NCBI GenBank assembly: GCA_963765285.1
Contig: CAVXVR010000003.1
Coordinates: 434,001 to 498,000 of the forward strand
Direction of reading: 5' to 3'
Origin: CAVWZH01 sp963765285
Lineage (GTDB): Bacteria; Acidobacteriota; Terriglobia; Terriglobales; Acidobacteriaceae
Length of the DNA: 64,000 nucleotides
The notes beneath the pieces are model-generated. The model did not search any database. It had not been told where the DNA came from and worked only from the letters and a program-made list of their open reading frames with translations. Position 1 is the stretch's first letter; each line of letters opens with the position of its first letter. A program made the position numbers and the translations under genes. Of this stretch, positions 16,986 to 26,506 are shown in pieces.

Positions 16986-17792
16986 ATGCGCCTCCGCGTA
17001 TTTAACTTCCTGCTGCTTGTTCTCCTGCTTCCAATGTATTGCCCCGCTCAAGGCAGTCCCGAAGAAGTGTCGTTCCCCAGCGGCAAGTTGACGCTCCACG
17101 GCTTTCTTTACCGACCGGAAGGCAAAGGCCCGTTCCCGGCCGTGCTCTGGAACCACGGCAGCGAGCACAGGCCGGGCTGGTTGCCTGAACTGGGTCCGTT
17201 GTTCGTCAGCAAGGGCTACGTTTTCTTCGTTCCTCACCGCCGCGGACAAGGGCGATCACCCGGTCCCTACATCATGGACTTGCTGGCGCAGGCACAGCGC
17301 ACGGCAGGACCCGCGACCCGCAGCAGAAGGCTCGTTGAGTTGATGGAAGAGCACCTTCAAGACCAGGAGGCAGCTCTCACTTACCTAAAATCACTTCCAG
17401 CGGTTGATCCGAAAAAGATTGCCGTGGCGGGCTGCTCGTTCGGAGGAATTCAGACGGTGCTGGCGGCTTCCCAGCCATGGGATCTGCGGGCTGCCGTTGA
17501 TTTCGCCGGAGGCGCCGAATCCTGGGAGGGATCGCCCGACCTGCGAGAACGAATGTCCAGCGCCGCTCGGAAAGCTCTGGTCCCGATCTTTTTCATTCAG
17601 GCCGCAAACGATTACGATCTGGCTCCCAGCCACCAGCTAAGCTCGGAGATGGAGAAAGCCGGCAAGCCTCACAAGGTCCAAATTTTCCCGGCCTTCGGCA
17701 CGACCGCTCAGGACGGTCATGAATTCTGCGTGCATGGTGGCCAGGTTTGGGCGTCCGCAGTATTCGCGTTTCTCGGCTCCTCGATGCCGTGA
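16986..17792 (+). CDS. Secreted alpha/beta hydrolase (dienelactone-hydrolase-like)
   Basis: Exported hydrolase of 268 residues with an N-terminal signal peptide (MRLRVFNFLLLVLLLPMYC, then PAQ). The Cys is not in a good lipobox, so signal peptidase I cleavage is more likely. The hydrolase fold shows the HG oxyanion region (WNHGSEHRPGW), the nucleophile elbow GCSFGG with Ser151, an Asp in IQAANDYD, and His in DGHEFC. That set matches the DLH/prolyl-peptidase-like branch. The substrate is unknown; esters or small peptides are possible. It starts 61 bases after the terminator and converges with malQ. Confidence 0.82.
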   Translation: MRLRVFNFLLLVLLLPMYCPAQGSPEEVSFPSGKLTLHGFLYRPEGKGPFPAVLWNHGSEHRPGWLPELGPLFVSKGYVFFVPHRRGQGRSPGPYIMDLLAQAQRTAGPATRSRRLVELMEEHLQDQEAALTYLKSLPAVDPKKIAVAGCSFGGIQTVLAASQPWDLRAAVDFAGGAESWEGSPDLRERMSSAARKALVPIFFIQAANDYDLAPSHQLSSEMEKAGKPHKVQIFPAFGTTAQDGHEFCVHGGQVWASAVFAFLGSSMP

Positions 17793-17814
17793 CAAACCGG
17801 CCGCCGCTCGGGAT

Positions 17815-19342
17815 CTACGCCGCGAACTCTTCGTCGGCCGGCACCGCCATCCCCTGCGGCAATCGATCCGTAATCTCCGCCAGCCCAGCCAGCTTCCCCG
17901 CCAGCTCCGCAGTCAGCATTTCCGGCAAATACCGCCAGCGATAATTCCCTTCCGGCGTGCTCGGAATATTCATCCGCGCCTCACTCCCCAGCCCAAGCAC
18001 ATCCTGCATAGGAATCACCGACAGCTCCGCCACCGATCCCTGCGCCAGCCGGATCATCGCCCAGTTCACTCCGTCGTCGGCAATTTCCCGCCAGCGCCTC
18101 GACGGCGCGCCGCTCATAATCCGGCAATGTCCTCCACCAGCCGAGTGTGGTGTCGTTATCATGCGTGCCGGTATAGATCACCCGGTCAGGCGTGAGCCGG
18201 TGCGGCAGATACATATGCGCCCCCGGATCGCCAAAGCCAAACTGCAGCACCGCCATCCCCGGAATTTTCTGCCGCTCCCGCAAAGCATGCACATCGGGAG
18301 TAATGTATCCAAGATCTTCCGCAAAGAACGGCAGCCCGCCCAGCGCCTCGCGCAGCTTGCTGAACAAGTCGTCGCCCGGCCCATCCACCCAGCGTCCGTG
18401 AACCGCGGTCGGCTCGTCCGCCGGAATCTCCCAGAACTGCGCAAACCCGCGGAAATGATCCAGCCGGATGTAATCACAAGTCTGCGTGGCCCAGCGCAGC
18501 CGCTGAATCCACCACTCGTAGCCGCGCGCCCGCATGGCATCCCAGTTGTAGAGCGGATTCCCCCAACGCTGCCCCGTGCTGCTGAAAGCGTCCGGCGGAA
18601 CGCCCGACACAAATTCCGGTTCCAGATTTTCCCTCAGCCGGAACAACTCCCGGTTGCTCCAGACATCGGCGCTATCGCCGTCGACAAAGATCGCGATATC
18701 TCCGACAACGCGAATCGACCTCTCCGCGCAATACCGGCGCAGCGCCTTCCACTGCTCGTAGAAAGCAAACTGGATCGCCCGCCGGGCCGCCAGTTCTGGC
18801 GCCAGCTCTTTCTTCGTTTTCTTGATCGCAACAGCTTCGTGGCGCGCCAATGCGCTTGGCCAGCGGTTCCAGGCTTGCTCGTGGCGCTGGCTCAACGCAT
18901 CAAAGAGGACAAACTCTTCCAGCCACCACGCGTTCTCCCCGCAAAACTTGTCAAACCGCACCCGCGCGCTGCCTGAAGCGCCTTTCAAAAAATTCTCTGC
19001 AGCCTCGAACAACAGTGGCAATTTCCGCGTCGAAACCTGCTCGTAGTCAATCGCGCCCGAGCCATCCGGCAATTCAGCCAGACGGGAACGATCAATCCAG
19101 CCGTGTTCCGCCAGACGTTCCAGGCTGATAAGGAAAGGATTGCCGGCAAACGCCGAAACAGAAGAATAAGGAGAATTGCCGTGGGCTGGCGGCCCCAGCG
19201 GCAGGACTTGCCACAATCCCTGGCGCGCCGAGGCCAGAAAATCTACAAACTCGTAAGCCGCCGGACCAAAGTCCCCGATCCCGCCATGCGAGGGCAACGA
19301 AGTAGGATGGAGCAGAATTCCGGTCGAGCGGGGAATTGCCAT
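17815..19342 (-). pseudogene. malQ: 4-alpha-glucanotransferase (amylomaltase), frameshifted near the C-terminus
   Basis: GH77 enzyme that transfers maltodextrin segments between glucans. The frame from 19342 reads MAIPRSTGILLHPTSLPS through the GH77 nucleophile region IRLDHFRGF, the acid FFAEDLG, and THDNDTTLGWW. It then loses homology at about 18088 and stops at 17981. The conserved continuation (SVAELSVIPMQDVLGLGSEA, then RMN) is in the next frame and ends at 17815. Deleting one G from the GGG at 17-18-kb coordinates 18087-18089 (CCC on the + strand) restores an uninterrupted protein of about 508 residues, the normal family length. This may be a consensus error rather than a dead gene. No other glycogen genes are adjacent. 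Confidence 0.85.
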
Positions 19343-19382
19343 GTCAGCACGGTCGGCGAAACCGGAACGCCCACTTCAATTC

Positions 19383-21359
19383 TTATTCTCCCTCGGCCTG
19401 GGAGCGGGTCAGGTTGTTCAGCTCCTGCTGGTTGATCTTGATCTTCCCGGATTTTCCCATTTCCGCGCGCAAATTGCCCAGGAACAGACCAAACACTTCC
19501 TGTCTTTTCTTTTGCAGAAGAGATTCGCGAAGCTGATCTTCCTTCGCGGGAAAATCAGCCGCGGCCGCCTGCAGCCGCTCCAAAAGTTCGAGCACCGCTC
19601 CTGTGCTGCCATTGTCAATCGGCCCGCTGATCGCCCCCGGCTGCATGGTAAAGGCCACCGAAGCTCCGCCCGCCATCGAACCCAGGTCGGGAACTTGTCC
19701 ATCGGGTTGCACCAGGTCGCTGGTCTTAAACGCCGCTCCCAGTTCCTTCGCGGCCTTTTTCAAGTCGTGCTCAGCTTTCGCCCGGTCCGAAAGCTCCTGT
19801 GTCTTTTGCGTGAGCAACTGCGCGACACGCTGGTTCTTGAACTCCGTTTCCACCCGTGCGCGGATTTCCTCGAACGTCGGCGTCGCCGCCGGCTTTTGCC
19901 CCACGACTTCAAACACTACGTAGTCCTGTGCCACCTGGAAAACATCCGGCGGCGCCTTGTCCTGTTCCCCGAACACCGCGCTCATAAATTGCGGAGAAGC
20001 TCCGATTCCCGGCAAAACATCGCTCTGGCTCACGAAATCCGTGCTGATCACTTCCAGGCCCTTGGCGGCAGCTGCTTTGTCCAGACCATCCTTGCGCGCC
20101 GCGGAAAGCAGCGTGTCCGCCTCGGCTTGCGCCGCCTGTCCCGCTTTTTGCTGCTTCATCAGCGGCTCGATCTGGGCCTTTACTTCGTCCAGCGTTTTCA
20201 GATGCGCTTCCTGCCTGTCGTCCACGTGGATAATGTGAAACCCGAAGCTGGTCTGCACCAGTTCACTGGTTCCACCTTTAGGCAGCGAGAACGCTGCTTT
20301 CTCGAACTCGGGCACCGTGCGGCCTCGCTGGATCCAGCTCAACGATCCTCCCTGCTTTGCGCTGCCAGGGTCTTCAGAATACTTTTGCGCCAAATCGGCA
20401 AAATTCGCTCCCGCCTTGAGCTGCTTGAGCACATCCTCGGCTTTCTTGCGGGCTTCGGCCACAACCTGTGGGTCAACCTTGCCATCCGCCCCGGCTGGCG
20501 TCTTGATCAGAATGTGCCGCACGTTCACTTGCTCCCCCACCCGAAACTCGTCGCGATGCTCGTTGTAATAAGCCTGCAAGTCCTGCCGGCTGACTTCAGT
20601 CTGCGCCTCAATCTTCGCCGCATTCACTACCGCGTATCGCAGCTTGCGCTTTTCCGGGATGGAATTCTTGTAAGCTGCCTGGTTGTGTGCGAAAAAGGCC
20701 TTCAACTCTTCTTCGCTGGGATGAATATCCTTGAGCAGGTCGTCTTTGCGCAGCACCGCGTAATCGAACTTCACCTTGACGTAACGCTTCTCAAACTCCT
20801 GTCGCACTTCTGCGTCGGTCACCAGTGCGCTGCCCGTAACCAGATCACGCAGCTTGTTGAAAAGGATCTCCTCCTTCACGCCCGCCTCGAACTGCGGCAC
20901 GGTGAGATTCGCTTGCTCGAGCATGTTTTGATATTGCTGCTCTCCCACGAAAGTCCCACCGGGAAAAAACGTCGCTCCGTAAGCGCCGTGCTGCAGCTCA
21001 TCCTTCAGTTCGTCATTGGTCGCTCGCAGGCCGAGGCGTTCCGCTTCCACCAGCACAGCTTTTTGCATGATGAGCCGGTCGGTGGCTTGCTGGGCGAAAA
21101 AGGGCAGAAACATCGCCTCCTGCGCGTTGCCCTGTGGGAACTGCTGTTTCAGCATCTGCCGCGCTTCCCGCTGTACGTCGGGCACAGTAATTTGTTGGTT
21201 TCCGACAGTCGCTACTACGCCCTGCGCCGGGCCGCCGAGGCCCAGGTTCGAGCCAAATCCCGGAATCAGCGTAACCACCATCGAGCCGCAAATGACAACC
21301 AGAATCGCACTCAGCGCGATCTTCAACGCCGGGCCCGGGGTCTGCAAGAATCGAATCAT
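19383..21359 (-). CDS. PpiD/SurA-type peptidyl-prolyl isomerase
   Basis: Membrane-anchored periplasmic folding factor of 658 residues. A single N-terminal helix (about 12-35, KIALSAILVVICGSMVV) anchors it. The SurA-like N-terminal chaperone region follows (VATVGNQQITVPDVQREARQ), and then a parvulin domain at about 283-385 (VRHILIKTP, FADLAQKYSEDPGSAKQGG, FGFHIIHVDD). A long C-terminal chaperone region completes it. This order matches PpiD of proteobacteria. It acts on outer-membrane and secreted proteins leaving the translocon. A very long open frame on the opposite strand (19341-21383) is a codon-bias shadow. Confidence 0.88.
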   Translation of the reverse strand: MIRFLQTPGPALKIALSAILVVICGSMVVTLIPGFGSNLGLGGPAQGVVATVGNQQITVPDVQREARQMLKQQFPQGNAQEAMFLPFFAQQATDRLIMQKAVLVEAERLGLRATNDELKDELQHGAYGATFFPGGTFVGEQQYQNMLEQANLTVPQFEAGVKEEILFNKLRDLVTGSALVTDAEVRQEFEKRYVKVKFDYAVLRKDDLLKDIHPSEEELKAFFAHNQAAYKNSIPEKRKLRYAVVNAAKIEAQTEVSRQDLQAYYNEHRDEFRVGEQVNVRHILIKTPAGADGKVDPQVVAEARKKAEDVLKQLKAGANFADLAQKYSEDPGSAKQGGSLSWIQRGRTVPEFEKAAFSLPKGGTSELVQTSFGFHIIHVDDRQEAHLKTLDEVKAQIEPLMKQQKAGQAAQAEADTLLSAARKDGLDKAAAAKGLEVISTDFVSQSDVLPGIGASPQFMSAVFGEQDKAPPDVFQVAQDYVVFEVVGQKPAATPTFEEIRARVETEFKNQRVAQLLTQKTQELSDRAKAEHDLKKAAKELGAAFKTSDLVQPDGQVPDLGSMAGGASVAFTMQPGAISGPIDNGSTGAVLELLERLQAAAADFPAKEDQLRESLLQKKRQEVFGLFLGNLRAEMGKSGKIKINQQELNNLTRSQAEGE

Positions 21360-21450
21360 TTTCGTATCACTCCAGGGAATTAAAAGAGGAACTAAGATTA
21401 TAAACTAGCCGGTTGTTGATGAGTGAGGACGGTGGCCCAAGTCTAACCGG

Positions 21451-21505
21451 CGTCATCCCGAAGGCCCGCGTTTTCTCCAGGCGGGCCGAGAGATCTCGCG
21501 CGAAT
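21451..21505 (+). repeat. Dispersed CGTCATCCCGAAGG repeat, copy 1
   Basis: It begins CGTCATCCCGAAGGCCCGCG, runs through TTTTCTCC, and ends GGGCCGAGAGATCTCGCGCG. It is almost identical to 24366-24418, in direct orientation on the other side of the GH2 gene, and related to the reverse copy at 44950-44994. The rest of the 297-base gap (21360-21656) shows nothing else clear. Confidence 0.75.
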
Positions 21506-21656
21506 CCTTGCAACTGTCACAAGTCTAGTCGCCCCTGAACTCCATTATTGAATCGTATTAATAAACGTGTTATCCAGATGGGGGTCGTTCTTAACTTGAA
21601 GCCCATCGGCTGGCGCTGAAACTGTGGAGCTTAACTCCTGAGCGCCCAAGGATCTC

Positions 21657-24335
21657 ATGATTAAGTTTGGCTGGCTGTGTTCATCCCTGCTCTGCTTTTC
21701 GATCGCGGTCTGCGCCCAACAGACTCCTCAGCCCGAAACCCTCGTCCTCTCCGACGGCTGGCGTTTGCAATCCTCCTGCAAAGTCGACCAGACCGGCGAC
21801 GTCGTCTCCACGCCCGGATTTCAGCCCAAGGCCTGGTACCCGGTCAAGTTGCCCACCACCGTAGTTGCCGCCCTGGTCGAAAACAAAGTCTATCCCGACC
21901 CTTACTTCGGCATGAACCTCCGCTCCTTCCCAGGAATGACTTACCCGGTCGGCATTCCTTTTTCCAGTCAGCGCATGGCTCAGGACAGCCCTTTCATCAT
22001 TCCCTGGTGGTATCGCACGGAGTTTTCCCTTCCCCTGGCCTACAAAAGCAAAACCGTGTGGCTGAAATTCAACGGCATCAACTACCGCGCCAATATCTGG
22101 CTCAATGGAAAACAAATCGCCAAGTCAGACGACGTCGCCGGCACGTGGCGCACCTATGAGTTCAATGTCACCGACATCGCCAAGCCGGGCGCAGTCAATG
22201 TCCTCGCCGTCGAAGTCTATTCTCCCAGCGAGAACGACCTCGCCATCACCTTCTGGGACTGGAACGCGGCCCCTCCCGACAAGCACATGGGCATCTTCCG
22301 CAACGTCGAAATTACAGCTAGCGGGCCAGTCGCGTTGCGTTATCCGTCCGTAATCTCAAAGGTAGACTCGCCCGCCAACGACAAGGCTTACTTGACCGTC
22401 ACGGCACTGCTTAAGAATGGCAGCAATGAGCCCGTGAAAGGCGCACTGAAAGGCCGAATCGGAAATATCGAATTCTCGCAAGGCGTGGACTTGGGTCCAG
22501 GTGAATCCAAAGACATAACTTTTTCTCCCGATCAGTTTCCTCAGCTCAACGTCGCGAATCCGCGGCTCTGGTGGCCTGCACAAATGGGTAAGCCGGAACT
22601 CTATGCGCTGAACATGCAGTTCGATGTTGACGGCAAACCCTCCGACACGTCGCAAACACAGTTCGGCATCCGCGAAATCGCTTCCGAGTTGAACGCCAAC
22701 CACCACCGCGTCTTTTCCATCAACGGAAAAAAAATCCTGATCCGCGGCGGCGGCTGGGCCATGGATATGCTGCTCCGCGAGAACCAGGAGCGAGTCGAAC
22801 AGGAGTTTCGCTATGTCCAGGATATGGGCCTGAACACCATTCGCCTGGAAGGCATGCTCGAAACCAAAGATTTCTTTGACCTGGCCGACCGCAAAGGAAT
22901 TCTGGTGATGGCGGGTTGGGTGTGCTGCTCCACCTGGGAACATTGGCAAAACTGGAGACCAGAGGATTTCAAAATCGCGGAGCAATCGCTAAGAGACCAG
23001 ATCTACCGACTGCGCAGCCATCCCAGTCTGCTCGTGTGGCTGAACGGCAGCGACAATCCGCCCAAGCCCGACGTGGAAGAAACTTATCTCAAAGTGGAGA
23101 AAGACTTGCTCTGGCCGAATCCAGTGCTGTCTTCAGCCACCGCAGCAGAGACCTCCATCACCGGCTACAGCGGCGTCAAAATGCCCGGCCCTTACGACTA
23201 CGTCGCCCCCAGCTATTGGGAAGAAGATTCGATCCAAACGCTGGGCGTGCACGCCGAGTGCAAAGAAAATGAATGCGGCGGCGCTTACGGCTTCAATACC
23301 GAAACCAGCATGGGCCCAGCCGTTCCACCAATCGAAAGCCTCCGCGCCATGCTTCCGAAAGAACATCTCTGGCCCATCGACGAGTGGTGGAACTTCCACG
23401 CGGGTGGCGGCGTGTTCAAAGACATCCACAACTTTACCGAAGCCCTGAACACCCGCTACGGCACGGCGCAAAACGCAGAAGACTACGCCTTCAAGTCGCA
23501 GCTCATGACGTATGAAGGCGTCCGCGCCATGTACGAAGCCTACAGCCGCAACAAATACGTCTCTACCGGCGTGATTCAGTGGATGCTCAATAACGCCTGG
23601 CCGTCGATGATCTGGCATCTCTACGACTATTACCTGCGCCCCGGCGGCGGATATTTCGGCGCCAAGAACGCGATGCAGCCTCTGCATCCTCTCTACGGCT
23701 ACGACGACCGCTCCATCTGGGTGGTGAGCAGCCAGTATGAGAACGTCAAGGGGCTGCAACTTTCCGTGAAGGTCTTCAATCTCGACATGACAAAAAAGTT
23801 TTCGCAGGAGACCACGCTGGACGCGCCTGCCGACAGCACGAACAAAGTTTTGACCCTGCCCGCGATCGACGGCTTGAGCCCGACCTACTTTGTGGTTCTT
23901 CGCCTCAGCGATTCCACTGGTAAGCTCGTCGGATCAAACTTCTACTGGCTTTCGACCAAGCCGGAGACCCTAGACTGGGACAAATCCGACTGGTACAGAA
24001 CGCCGACCGCATCCTTCGCCGATTACACTGCTCTGGCGCAATTGCCAAAAGTAAAACTGGAAGTCTCCAGCCACACCGAACGCCAAAACAAAGACAAAGA
24101 CGCGGTCACCCACGTCACGCTGACCAATCCCAGCAACAGCCTGGCCTTTTTCGTTCGCCTGAAGGTAAATCGCGGAAGCGGCGGCCCCGAGATTCTTCCT
24201 GTACTTTGGCAGGACAATTACATTTCGTTACTGCCGGGGGAGAAACGTGAAGTGACCGCCACTTACAGCACCGCTGATCTGGGCGACGCGAAGCCCTCGG
24301 TCGAAGTCAGCGGATGGAATGTAACCCCGCAATGA
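21657..24335 (+). CDS. Secreted GH2 glycosidase, exo-beta-D-glucosaminidase (CsxA)-like
   Basis: Large exported glycoside hydrolase of 892 residues with a signal peptide (MIKFGWLCSSLLCFSIAVC, then AQQ). The GH2 sugar-binding jelly-roll, immunoglobulin-like and TIM-barrel domains are in order. The expected acid/base position is Asp466 in LVWLNGSDNPP rather than the usual Asn-Glu pair, and the nucleophile is Glu549 in FNTETSMGP. An Asp acid plus NSETS/NTETS nucleophile motif marks the exo-beta-D-glucosaminidase branch of GH2, so chitosan oligosaccharides are a likely substrate; mannosidase-type activity is the alternative. It stands alone on its strand and is bracketed by two direct repeats. 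Confidence 0.85.
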   Translation: MIKFGWLCSSLLCFSIAVCAQQTPQPETLVLSDGWRLQSSCKVDQTGDVVSTPGFQPKAWYPVKLPTTVVAALVENKVYPDPYFGMNLRSFPGMTYPVGIPFSSQRMAQDSPFIIPWWYRTEFSLPLAYKSKTVWLKFNGINYRANIWLNGKQIAKSDDVAGTWRTYEFNVTDIAKPGAVNVLAVEVYSPSENDLAITFWDWNAAPPDKHMGIFRNVEITASGPVALRYPSVISKVDSPANDKAYLTVTALLKNGSNEPVKGALKGRIGNIEFSQGVDLGPGESKDITFSPDQFPQLNVANPRLWWPAQMGKPELYALNMQFDVDGKPSDTSQTQFGIREIASELNANHHRVFSINGKKILIRGGGWAMDMLLRENQERVEQEFRYVQDMGLNTIRLEGMLETKDFFDLADRKGILVMAGWVCCSTWEHWQNWRPEDFKIAEQSLRDQIYRLRSHPSLLVWLNGSDNPPKPDVEETYLKVEKDLLWPNPVLSSATAAETSITGYSGVKMPGPYDYVAPSYWEEDSIQTLGVHAECKENECGGAYGFNTETSMGPAVPPIESLRAMLPKEHLWPIDEWWNFHAGGGVFKDIHNFTEALNTRYGTAQNAEDYAFKSQLMTYEGVRAMYEAYSRNKYVSTGVIQWMLNNAWPSMIWHLYDYYLRPGGGYFGAKNAMQPLHPLYGYDDRSIWVVSSQYENVKGLQLSVKVFNLDMTKKFSQETTLDAPADSTNKVLTLPAIDGLSPTYFVVLRLSDSTGKLVGSNFYWLSTKPETLDWDKSDWYRTPTASFADYTALAQLPKVKLEVSSHTERQNKDKDAVTHVTLTNPSNSLAFFVRLKVNRGSGGPEILPVLWQDNYISLLPGEKREVTATYSTADLGDAKPSVEVSGWNVTPQ

Positions 24336-24365
24336 AAACCCGCGAGCGGTCGACCGCATAAGAGG

Positions 24366-24418
24366 CGTCATCCCGAAGGCCCGCGTTTTCTCCAGCGGGC
24401 CGAGGGATCTCGCGCGTA
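24366..24418 (+). repeat. Dispersed CGTCATCCCGAAGG repeat, copy 2
   Basis: Direct copy of 21451-21505 with a few differences (for example GGGATCT for GAGATCT). It starts 31 bases after the GH2 stop codon. Confidence 0.75.
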
Positions 24419-24454
24419 TCGCTCGCGAGGTTGCCGGGAACCGGGGTGGACAGC

Positions 24455-24829
24455 TTACACATGCTCAGATACCGAAAGAGTATTGCCATCCGGGTCCTTA
24501 AACCACGCAACTTTGTCCCCGCCAGGAGCAGTCCAAATCCCCAGCTTGTCCTGCTCGAAGAACCCGAACCGCTCGAAGCGGACTCCTTTATTCGTGAGCT
24601 CCGCCACCACTTTCTCGATCCCCGAAACCTGCCATCCCAGAATCGTAAACGGCGCCGGCTTGAACTCCGGGGCCTTCGCCACCCGCACCATGATTCCGTT
24701 CGCATCCAGCACCAGCGCGAAGCCGTCATCTTTAACAAATCGTAATCCCAGTAAATCCACGTAGAACGCCCGCGCTTTTTCGGCGTCCCGCGTAGGCACA
24801 AAGGCGACAATATTCGTTGACCCTAACAT
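24455..24829 (-). CDS. Glyoxalase/bleomycin-resistance (VOC) family protein
   Basis: Small VOC-fold protein of 124 residues from the ATG at 24829, which has GGAGAAA upstream. It shows the family pattern FVPTRDAEKARAFYVDLLGL, then the second betaalphabeta unit with GWQVSGIEKVVAELTNKGV, and the C-terminal WFKDPDGNTLSVSEH carrying the Glu metal ligand region. The first His ligand of true glyoxalase I is not evident (NIVAFVPT), so catalysis may differ. It starts 11 bases after the stop of the APC permease gene on the same strand, so the two are probably cotranscribed. Function is not assignable beyond the family. Confidence 0.8.
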   Translation of the reverse strand: MLGSTNIVAFVPTRDAEKARAFYVDLLGLRFVKDDGFALVLDANGIMVRVAKAPEFKPAPFTILGWQVSGIEKVVAELTNKGVRFERFGFFEQDKLGIWTAPGGDKVAWFKDPDGNTLSVSEHV

Positions 24830-24840
24830 ACGATTTCTCC

Positions 24841-26211
24841 TTAGGCTTCTTCCGGCGGCAGATCGAAGTTCACCAGATCGCCGCGGAAGCCGCGGGTCTT
24901 CCACGCTCCAAAGGCAATGCCCACGGCCATCCAGATCGCGCCCGCGATTTTAGCTGGCCGGCTCAGATTCAGCCAAAGCAAAAGGCAAATAAAAAATCCT
25001 AGAATCGGCGGCAGAAAGTTTCCGATCTTCTTCTCGGGTTCGCGTACAAAGTAACGCATGAACGACGCTGCATTCACTCCCATAAACGCAATCAGAGCGC
25101 CGAAGTTCAGCATCTCCGCGCCCAATCCGTAGCTGAACAACCCATAGTTCACCAGCAAAGCAGCGCCCAGCGCGATGACTCCCACGAAAATCACATTGTT
25201 CCTGGGCACATGCCGCTTGGGATCAACCTTTCCGAAAAATGACCTGGGCAACGCATTGCTTCTTCCCATGCCATATAACAAGCGGGCAGCGCCCAGTTGT
25301 GATCCCATTCCTGATCCGAAATTCGCCACCAGCAGCGTGAATCCGACGATCGCCAGCAAGGGTTGCCAGGCTCGCGCTGCCACGAAGGTAAATGCGGCAT
25401 CGACGTTGGGAAATGGTTCGGAGGCGGGCCATATCAACTGCGCGGCATACACTTCGAAAGCAGCAAGAATTCCAATCACCAGGCAGGTAAGCACCGTCGC
25501 CAGCAAAATATTTCGCCGTGGATTCTCGGCTTCCTCTGACAGCGTCGAGATTCCATCAAAACCAATGTAGGTCAACACTGCGATGGAAGTTCCGCCCAGC
25601 ACGGCCTTCGTGTTCCACATTCGGGGATCATAAAAAGGATTGGTGAAGAATCCCGCCTGATCATGGGGATGGCCAAACACATAGCGAGCGGCAGCAACAA
25701 AGAAGATCGCGATTACGATGCCCATCGCGGCTGCGAGGCCCGTATTCACTCGAGCATTGGTCTTCACGCCCTGAACATTCAGCCAGGTAAACACGAATGC
25801 AAAAAACACCGCCCACACCGTATAGGGAACTCCCGGGGCGAACACATGCGCCTGCTGGCTGCACCAGACCGTGCAGATCATGGGGTTCAGCATGTAGTCC
25901 ATCACCATGCTCCAGCCGGTGACATAGCCCAGCGCGGGATTGATCTCCTGGCCGACATATGTAAAGGCGGACCCGGCGCTGGGATAGGCGCGTGCCATGC
26001 GTCCATAGCTGATCGCGGTGAAGAGCATCGCCACCATCGCCAGCAGCACTGTGGTCACCACATGCCCGCGCCCGCGGTCGCTCAACACGCCATACACCGA
26101 CAGCGGCGCGACCGGCTGAATGACAATGATGCCGTACAGAATCAAGTCCCACAGAGTTAACGAACGCTTGAGACGCGGAGCCGAGGAGGGACCGGTGGAA
26201 GTAGTCGCCAT
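24841..26211 (-). CDS. APC-family amino acid permease
   Basis: Inner-membrane transporter of 456 residues with about 12 hydrophobic helices. Family landmarks are LTLWDLILYGIIVIQPVAP in helix 1, SYGRMARAYPSAGSAFTYVG in helices 2-3, and SEEAENPRRNI between helices 6 and 7, which closely match the APC consensus. There is no large cytosolic domain, unlike the permease at the start of the window. It is followed by a VOC-family gene in the same transcription unit. Two tandem GTTCCG palindromes 230-280 bases upstream of the start may be operators. The substrate is unknown. Confidence 0.88.
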   Translation of the reverse strand: MATTSTGPSSAPRLKRSLTLWDLILYGIIVIQPVAPLSVYGVLSDRGRGHVVTTVLLAMVAMLFTAISYGRMARAYPSAGSAFTYVGQEINPALGYVTGWSMVMDYMLNPMICTVWCSQQAHVFAPGVPYTVWAVFFAFVFTWLNVQGVKTNARVNTGLAAAMGIVIAIFFVAAARYVFGHPHDQAGFFTNPFYDPRMWNTKAVLGGTSIAVLTYIGFDGISTLSEEAENPRRNILLATVLTCLVIGILAAFEVYAAQLIWPASEPFPNVDAAFTFVAARAWQPLLAIVGFTLLVANFGSGMGSQLGAARLLYGMGRSNALPRSFFGKVDPKRHVPRNNVIFVGVIALGAALLVNYGLFSYGLGAEMLNFGALIAFMGVNAASFMRYFVREPEKKIGNFLPPILGFFICLLLWLNLSRPAKIAGAIWMAVGIAFGAWKTRGFRGDLVNFDLPPEEA

Positions 26212-26440
26212 GTGAAGCTGTATTGAATTATGCGGCAGCGCAGACTGTCAATGTTAAAACGATTTTTACGCTATTAATCGCTCGTCTACCGCTGCCTTTT
26301 ATATCTGCTAAAACTTAAAGCTAACGGCGAGCAGTTTACGCTTCGCGTGGGCTGCCCCCGCCGGACGTTCGGCACTCCTGCCGTCCAAAATCGGCGCCTC
26401 GCCTTTTCAATGCCTTACACGCAACCGTTCTTTACAAAAC

Positions 26441-26488
26441 GTTCCGTGCGGAACACTTCTTCACTTATGTGAATGTTCCGTACGGAAC
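26441..26488. promoter_or_regulatory. Two tandem perfect or near-perfect palindromes, operator-like
   Basis: GTTCCGTGCGGAAC (26441-26454) and GTTCCGTACGGAAC (26475-26488) have centres 34 bp apart, about three helical turns. The second extends to a perfect 20-bp palindrome AATGTTCCGTACGGAACATT. They lie in the 295-base gap upstream of the permease gene and after the end of the ASPIC gene. They resemble TetR-type operators; no regulator gene is adjacent. Repeat-like GC-rich DNA lies just before them at about 26335-26400. Confidence 0.55.
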
Positions 26489-26506
26489 ATTTCTTAAAAA
26501 AGAAGA

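Noticed and set aside
19341..21383. 680-codon open frame antisense to the PpiD-like gene
   Set aside because: It mirrors the sense gene exactly, has Leu/Arg/His-rich composition and no domain; it arises from GC-rich codon bias.
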